DNA of 9,438 nt from an uncultured Bacteroidales bacterium (GTDB taxonomy: Bacteria > Bacteroidota > Bacteroidia > Bacteroidales > Bacteroidaceae). The position numbers and the translations under genes are program-made. Each line of letters begins with the position of its first letter. Within the stretch, counting starts at the first letter, position 1. The notes beneath the pieces were generated by a model that was not told where the DNA came from, made no database searches, and was given only the letters and a program-made list of their open reading frames with translations. The DNA lies in contig CALKIW010000206.1 of the NCBI GenBank assembly GCA_937995875.1, positions 1-9,438 of the forward strand, in the 5' to 3' direction. This document shows, one piece after another, positions 6,317 to 9,438 of this stretch.

Positions 6317-6379
6317 TTACGACTGTCGGAGTTGTAACGGGTGCCACCACCAATATGTATTTACGAACATTGTTTTCAT
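6317..6379 (-). CDS. trpL: trp operon leader peptide with three tandem Trp codons
   Basis: A 20-residue ORF, MKTMFVNTYWWWHPLQLRQS, ending in TAA. Codons 10-12 are TGG TGG TGG, an extreme enrichment for the rarest amino acid, immediately before a terminator and the trp structural genes. This is the classical layout of ribosome-mediated attenuation. When Trp-tRNA is scarce, a ribosome stalled on the Trp codons leaves CGACAG (codons 18-19) free to pair with the terminator arm. When Trp is plentiful, a ribosome at the stop covers that segment and the terminator forms. An A-rich stretch rather than a Shine-Dalgarno site precedes the start; Met4 is an alternative start. The peptide itself is probably non-functional. 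Confidence 0.9.
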   Translation of the reverse strand: MKTMFVNTYWWWHPLQLRQS

Positions 6380-6403
6380 TGACTTTTTTTGTTTTATCAG
6401 CGG

Positions 6404-6411
6404 CAAAGATA
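6404..6411 (-). promoter_or_regulatory. Probable trp operon -7 promoter box
   Basis: On the minus strand TATCTTTG matches the Bacteroides sigma-ABfr -7 consensus TAnnTTTG exactly. It lies about 24 nt upstream of the trpL ATG, predicting a start of transcription near 6397 and a very short 5' leader. The expected TTTG-type -33 box near 6430 is poor. The whole 6380-6600 intergenic stretch is A/T-rich. Confidence 0.6.
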
Positions 6412-6431
6412 GTGCAAACCGAATGTATAAT

Positions 6432-6451
6432 AAAATGAACTCGTTCATTTT
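6432..6451. promoter_or_regulatory. Palindrome next to the trp promoter, possible operator
   Basis: AAAATGAAC at 6432-6440 and GTTCATTTT at 6443-6451 are perfect 9-bp inverted arms around a 2-nt centre. The site would span roughly -35 to -54 relative to the predicted trp transcription start. The compact two-fold symmetry is typical of a dimeric regulator's site, but no regulator gene is in the window and it does not match the enteric TrpR operator beyond a short GAAC/GTTC core. Confidence 0.45.
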
Positions 6452-6539
6452 TTATGCTGAGGTGCAGCCTGTCTTCGTTTTCGCGACAAATATAAGCACT
6501 TTGTTTTAACTACCAAAATAAATGTGACTTTTTTTCTGG

Positions 6540-6572
6540 ATAAGAACATTTTTCTTGAAATATTGTTCTTAT
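6540..6572. repeat. Inverted repeat in the intergenic region
   Basis: ATAAGAACA (6540-6548) and TGTTCTTAT (6564-6572) are perfect 9-bp inverted arms with a 15-nt A/T-rich spacer. They lie about 50 nt upstream of the small ORF at 6621 and well upstream of the trp promoter. It could be an operator for a regulator contacting two turns of helix. No T-tract follows directly, so it is not a typical terminator. Confidence 0.4.
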
Positions 6573-6620
6573 AAGTGTAGTAAAAACGAATATTCATTCA
6601 AAAAAAGAAAGGAACAAACT

Positions 6621-6680
6621 ATGAATAGACAACATTTAGTTGCCATAGGCGTGGTTATTGCTGTACTATTGTTATTATAA
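6621..6680 (+). CDS. Very small hydrophobic peptide (19 aa), possibly cut short by a stop
   Basis: The ORF encodes MNRQHLVAIGVVIAVLLLL and then TAA. AAAGAAAGGAACAAACT precedes the ATG, giving a purine-rich ribosome-binding stretch at a sensible distance. The peptide would be one membrane helix. Reading on in the same frame past the TAA gives WLFVAEDMNVWLNVN and a TGA at 6726-6728. The helix plus this amphipathic tail would make a plausible 35-residue small membrane protein with a point nonsense mutation. I do not recognise the family. It precedes the DUF308 gene by about 110 nt, so co-transcription is possible. A chance ORF cannot be excluded. Confidence 0.4.
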   Translation: MNRQHLVAIGVVIAVLLLL

Positions 6681-6768
6681 TGGCTCTTTGTGGCCGAAGA
6701 TATGAATGTCTGGCTGAATGTAAACTGATTTTTCGGGATTTTCGTGTGGAGTTATTCGGATAAAGATG

Positions 6769-6776
6769 TATCTTCG
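6769..6776 (+). promoter_or_regulatory. Possible -7 box for the DUF308 gene
   Basis: TATCTTCG differs from the Bacteroides TAnnTTTG -7 box at one position. It lies 17 nt before the ATG at 6794, so the leader would be only about 10 nt. The -33 region (around 6744-6750) is a weak match. Confidence 0.3.
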
Positions 6777-6793
6777 CAAAAAAACATAGACTC

Positions 6794-7417
6794 ATGAAAG
6801 GATTAAGTTACTCATTTTTGCGTGCAATATGTGCACTGGTTATCGGTTTGGTGCTGGTGATGTTTCCCGACCAGGCCGGTGATTACTTTGTGATTACGAT
6901 AGGTGTCATTTTCCTGGTGCCTTCGCTTATCAGTATCATAGGTTACTTTGCGCAGAGCACGGAGATGCGCAGCCGTTTCCCTGTCGAGGGGGTGGGCAGC
7001 CTGCTGTTTGGCTTGTGGCTGATTATCATGCCCGGTTTCTTTGCCGACCTGCTGACATTTGTATTGGGATTTATCCTGGTGATGGGAGGAGTGCAACAGA
7101 TTGCCTCGCTTTCTGCTGCCCGTCGCTGGATGCCGGTGCCGGGAGGTTTTTATGTGGTTCCGGTATTGATTCTGTTTGCCGGCCTGGTTGCGCTGTTTAA
7201 TCCTACGGGAGTACGCTCCACGGCATTTATCATTATCGGCATCAGCAGTCTGGTCTATGCGGCTTCGGAACTGCTGAACTGGTTCAAGTTTACGCGTCGC
7301 CGCCCGAAGACACCGGATGCTTCAGTAAAGGCAGTGGACGATATTGAGGATGCACAAATTATAGAATTAAAAAACAGACCATCTGTTGAGGTAGAACAGA
7401 TGGTCTGTCAGGAGTAA
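6794..7417 (+). CDS. DUF308/HdeD-like six-helix membrane protein
   Basis: A 207-residue integral membrane protein with about six hydrophobic helices (roughly residues 8-24, 30-52, 64-83, 84-106, 117-135, 140-163) and a charged cytoplasmic-looking tail from about 167. The paired-helix pattern with small residues, with segments such as RAICALVIGLVLVMFPDQAG and LVMGGVQQIASL, fits the DUF308 family that includes E. coli HdeD, an acid-resistance membrane protein. The molecular function of Bacteroides members is not established. No Shine-Dalgarno is seen before the ATG. The last 14 codons are encoded by a perfect 14-bp inverted repeat, so the tail residues NRPSVEVEQMVCQE may be shaped by RNA structure rather than protein need. 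It converges with the peptidase remnant. Confidence 0.75.
   Translation: MKGLSYSFLRAICALVIGLVLVMFPDQAGDYFVITIGVIFLVPSLISIIGYFAQSTEMRSRFPVEGVGSLLFGLWLIIMPGFFADLLTFVLGFILVMGGVQQIASLSAARRWMPVPGGFYVVPVLILFAGLVALFNPTGVRSTAFIIIGISSLVYAASELLNWFKFTRRRPKTPDASVKAVDDIEDAQIIELKNRPSVEVEQMVCQE
7374..7408. repeat. Perfect 14-bp inverted repeat in the 3' end of the DUF308 gene
   Basis: ACAGACCATCTGTT (7374-7387) and AACAGATGGTCTGT (7395-7408) pair perfectly around a 7-nt loop, entirely inside the coding sequence. Ten bases of the right arm (GATGGTCTGT) recur at 7421-7430 in the next hairpin, so the two structures can compete. Confidence 0.85.
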
Positions 7418-7459
7418 ACGGATGGTCTGTTCATGCCACACGGACCATCCGTTTTTATT
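7416..7459. terminator. Bidirectional terminator between convergent genes
   Basis: Arms 7416-7430 and 7440-7454 form a 15-bp stem with one G-U pair and a 9-nt loop. TTTTTATTG follows in the plus direction. The stem begins within the stop codon of the DUF308 gene and ends next to the stop of the minus-strand peptidase remnant, and so serves both transcripts. Confidence 0.85.
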
Positions 7460-8192
7460 GTTTCAACCATTCATTTATCAGCTCCATCACTTGCTTCTTT
7501 TCCTTTTCGGGCAGTGTGCCGATGCGTGCCCGATGGCTTCCACCGGGCTCTACGAATACATGGATGTTTTTCTTTCCTTTCAGCCAGGTCACTCCGGCAG
7601 CTGTCCACGGGTCGTTCTGTCCGTAGATGAATATCATTTTCGGGTCATTCTCTTTCAGGAACTTCGTGATTTTCTTGCTTAGGGTCTTGTCGAAGGGCAT
7701 GTCTTTCAGCTCTTCGGGGAGCATGAGGCGGTGCAGGTAATCCTTGCTCGATTGGATGGAAATATACTTCTTGAAAGGCTTCGTATCGTAGCCGTAATAG
7801 CCCAGTTCGCGGGCGGCCTGCACGAAGAATGAGGCTGTGGGACTGTCGGCAATGAAGTAGTCGGGATTACTGATGTCGAGCAGATGGGCAAATATCTCAT
7901 CGTCCGAGGCCGTGGTGGCAGGGATGCTGCTGACGGGAGTTCCCCACTGCCAAAGGGCAAAAGAATACTCCAGCACGCAATAGTCGTATATCTCTTCAAC
8001 GGGCGCACGGAACTTGAGTCCTTTTTCATTGCAATATTTCTCAAAGCGGGGGAGCAGTGCGGCTTTCCGTTTCAACACTTCCAACTGGAAGTCCTCAATC
8101 CGTTTGCGGTCCTCCGGAGTAGACACTTTCCTGAGGAAAGGCTCGTGGCGTCCGTCTTCCGCCCCGTAGCAGAGCGGAGCTACATAAGGCAC
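7455..8192 (-). pseudogene. C-terminal half of an S37-family (PS-10) peptidase, 5' end lost
   Basis: 245 residues resembling the C-terminal part of the secreted S37/PS-10 tripeptidyl aminopeptidases common in Bacteroides, serine peptidases with an alpha/beta-hydrolase fold. Visible are VPYVAPL at the very start, IYGQNDPW with the probable catalytic Asp194, and EPGGSHRARI with the probable catalytic His220. The N-terminal half that should hold the signal peptide and nucleophilic serine is absent; family members are about twice this length. The only start is a GTG (8192) with a TAG 12 nt upstream in frame, and no promoter is seen. Homology therefore appears to end at about 8192-8200. I infer a remnant without peptidase activity. 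The family call rests on motifs read by eye. Confidence 0.75.
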
Positions 8193-8212
8193 GGAAGGAT
8201 GCTACACGGGCT

Positions 8213-8779
8213 ATGTTCTATCTTTCATTCGTATGCCTACAGGCGCAGGGGAGTTATGTTGAGAAGATGATGTCTGAACTTATTTCAAAAGGTATTGGAT
8301 TCAAAATAATTGTGTCTGATGGAACCGGAAAGCAGTTCACATCTATAATGACTCCGAAATATATCACCAAAATGAAACGTGAGGTCAGTCTGAATCCATC
8401 GGAAGCACTCCATGATGCGTTAAAGCTAAAACTTGATATAGAAACAACTGGGTTACCAATGCAAATTGACGAGGGTTTGGTTATGACTGGGATGCGGCTT
8501 GAAGGGAACAATATAGTTGTAAGCGTCAAGATGTCGGAAGATTTGTATGACCTTGATGTCTTGGAAGAATCATCTTCAGAATTCGCTATTTCGCTTTTAA
8601 ATGAAGCTAATGCCGGAGACCCGGAGCTTGGCGCATTATTTGACTTATGCAAAATATCTCATTCTGGACTAATATATAGGGCAATAGGTTCTAAAACCAA
8701 TCGGCATACCGATGTCGCTATATCAAGTGAACAGATTCGTACTGGACGCAGAATTCCTAAACAAGTTAACATCAACTAA
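8213..8779 (+). CDS. Unknown secreted-looking protein, N-terminus probably clipped
   Basis: A 188-residue ORF. It opens with FYLSFVCLQAQ, which looks like the hydrophobic core and cleavage region of a signal peptide but lacks the usual positive residues after Met. This suggests that the true start lay further upstream and was lost at the junction with the peptidase remnant. The mature part is an alternating alpha/beta sequence (GIGFKIIVSDGTGKQF, NNIVVSVKM, SSSEFAISLLNEANAG). I do not recognise a family. Met19 or Met20 could give a cytoplasmic product. Codons are more A/T-rich than in the trp genes. It is followed after 1 nt by the next ORF, so the two are probably co-transcribed. Confidence 0.6.
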   Translation: MFYLSFVCLQAQGSYVEKMMSELISKGIGFKIIVSDGTGKQFTSIMTPKYITKMKREVSLNPSEALHDALKLKLDIETTGLPMQIDEGLVMTGMRLEGNNIVVSVKMSEDLYDLDVLEESSSEFAISLLNEANAGDPELGALFDLCKISHSGLIYRAIGSKTNRHTDVAISSEQIRTGRRIPKQVNIN

Positions 8780-8780
8780 T

Positions 8781-9155
8781 ATGGATAGCATCAAAGACAA
8801 AATATTGACAGAGGTTGATAACCTGCGCAAACTAAAACGATCTGTCTTAGGAATGAAATTTCATTCGTGTGATATCGAAGCCTCGGATGTATGTCTGTCT
8901 GCTGACGTTCTTCTTGTTCCCCTATATTGGTATTGGAAATTACATTACCCCGAAGATGAAGGATTAGAGATAGATTTTTATCTTGATGAATCAGTCAGTA
9001 CATTTCAAGCAAAAGCATCCGAACTTATTCCCCGGCTTATTGCTAGAACAGAAGAACTGGACAGAATATATAAGACACATCCATTGGAATCATATCGGCA
9101 ATTGCTTCAGGAATGCTATTCAGATAATCATAATTCACTTTTTAATCAACTATAA
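8781..9155 (+). CDS. Unknown 124-residue cytoplasmic protein
   Basis: Starts one base after the TAA of the preceding ORF (TAA T ATG), which suggests translational coupling. A longer in-frame start at 8712 would overlap the upstream gene by 68 nt and is less likely. The protein begins MDSIKDKILTEVDNLRKLKR, a charged helix, followed by a strand-rich middle (DVLLVPLYWYWKLHYPED, LEIDFYLDE) and a C-terminal helical part (ELIPRLIARTEELDRIYKTH). There is no signal peptide or membrane segment. I recognise no family. A/T-rich codon use matches its neighbours to the right, not the trp operon. Confidence 0.65.
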   Translation: MDSIKDKILTEVDNLRKLKRSVLGMKFHSCDIEASDVCLSADVLLVPLYWYWKLHYPEDEGLEIDFYLDESVSTFQAKASELIPRLIARTEELDRIYKTHPLESYRQLLQECYSDNHNSLFNQL

Positions 9156-9171
9156 TCATTTTTAGCACTAT

Positions 9172-9387
9172 ATGAATTTCTCGAAAATTATAATCAGTGT
9201 TCTTTCAATGCTCATCATGAGTGTTGACGTAACTTTAGCCCAAAACACTGATGGGTATGCCTTTCAGCGGGCTATTGAAGAATATCGTAATGGCAACACA
9301 GCTTCAGCCATTGAATGGTTTGATAAAGAAATCAAAGAGCATCCCAATAATGGCTATGCTTACCTTTATCTTGCCACACTTAGGTAG
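9172..9387 (+). pseudogene. Signal peptide plus first TPR of a truncated TPR protein
   Basis: 71 residues. Residues 1-23 form a clear signal peptide (MNFSKIIISVLSMLIMSVDVTLAQ, shown only by its features: Lys5, a long hydrophobic core, cleavage after Ala-Gln). A TPR-like helix pair follows: AFQRAIEEYRNGNTASAIEW and FDKEIKEHPNNGYAYLYLA. TPR proteins normally have several repeats, and this one stops at TAG just where the next helix should begin. The gene lies 16 nt after the preceding stop. I infer that the 3' part was cut off by an insertion or rearrangement near 9380-9390, although a small stand-alone TPR protein is possible. Confidence 0.55.
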
Positions 9388-9438
9388 TCGTCCCTTGAAA
9401 AACATTTAACTTATTGATTATCAGTAAAATAATTACTT
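9388..9438. other. A/T-rich window end, possible edge of an insertion element
   Basis: After the TPR ORF the sequence changes to CCCTTGAAAAACATTTAACT and further A/T-rich DNA that runs off the window. An abrupt loss of an apparently longer gene next to such sequence fits an inserted element whose body lies outside. No second terminal repeat or transposase can be seen, so this is only a suggestion. Confidence 0.25.

Noticed and set aside
145..6379. Riboswitch or T-box control of the trp operon
   Set aside because: No T-box sequence or specifier-loop arrangement is seen; tandem Trp codons in a leader ORF give a sufficient explanation.
6114..6509. Plus-strand ORF over the trp leader
   Set aside because: It runs antisense through the trpB start, attenuator and leader; the sequence is A/T-rich intergenic DNA and the product resembles no protein.
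8254..8652. Minus-strand ORF of 132 codons opposite the unknown exported protein
   Set aside because: Ser-rich product typical of an antisense frame; the plus-strand frame has a signal-peptide-like start and a tightly coupled downstream gene.
8712..8780. Upstream start for the 124-residue protein
   Set aside because: It would overlap the preceding gene by 68 nt; the ATG one base after that gene's stop is a more natural start.
1..9438. tRNA or rRNA genes
   Set aside because: I saw no cloverleaf with a T-arm GTTCRA-type motif and no ribosomal RNA stretches on either strand.

Overview
The window looks like a chromosomal piece of a Bacteroides-type member of the Bacteroidales. The reasons are the trp gene order trpB-E-G-D-C-F (trpA would follow), the absence of Shine-Dalgarno sites before most genes, a TAnnTTTG-type promoter, and homologues typical of that group. 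Both ends lie in repeat-like sequence (a 14-bp tandem array at 1-42 and a possible insertion-element edge after about 9380), so this may be a complete contig that broke at repeats.

Positions 1-6451, read on the minus strand, hold the tryptophan biosynthesis operon. A promoter (about 6404-6411) with an adjacent palindrome (6432-6451) leads into a 20-residue leader peptide, trpL (6379-6317), with three consecutive Trp codons. A strong terminator hairpin (6234-6270) follows, giving a classical attenuator layout. Then come trpB, trpE, trpG, trpD, trpC and trpF, encoding every step from chorismate to tryptophan except the alpha subunit of tryptophan synthase, which should lie just beyond position 1.

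The most unusual feature is what fills the gaps between the trp genes. All spacers except the 4-nt trpD-trpC gap are made of short A/T-rich words with a 7-nt (sometimes 8-nt) period. The families are TTTACGA/TTTGACGA, CATCACT/TATCACT and TTGTATC/TTGTATT, and a fourth, AAGGATT, sits in frame inside trpG. The three long TTTACGA copies (1-135, 771-893, 3396-3522) share arms and a conserved core. In two of them the central ~30 bp lies in opposite orientation between inverted arms. The repeats supply stop codons or C-terminal codons of trpB, trpC and trpF, and the A-rich sequence just ahead of several start codons.

Positions 6452-7454 on the plus strand hold an intergenic region with a 9-bp-arm inverted repeat, a very small hydrophobic ORF with an in-frame stop, and a six-helix DUF308/HdeD-like membrane protein. 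The latter ends in two overlapping hairpins, the second a terminator shared with the convergent gene.

Positions 7455-9438 look rearranged. A minus-strand S37-type peptidase keeps only its C-terminal half (7455-8192). It abuts, head to head, a more A/T-rich plus-strand cassette: a secreted-looking protein whose signal peptide appears clipped, an unknown 124-residue protein, and a signal-peptide-plus-TPR protein stopped after 71 residues. The breaks near 8195-8212 and 9380-9390 suggest a deletion or transfer at one side and an insertion at the other.
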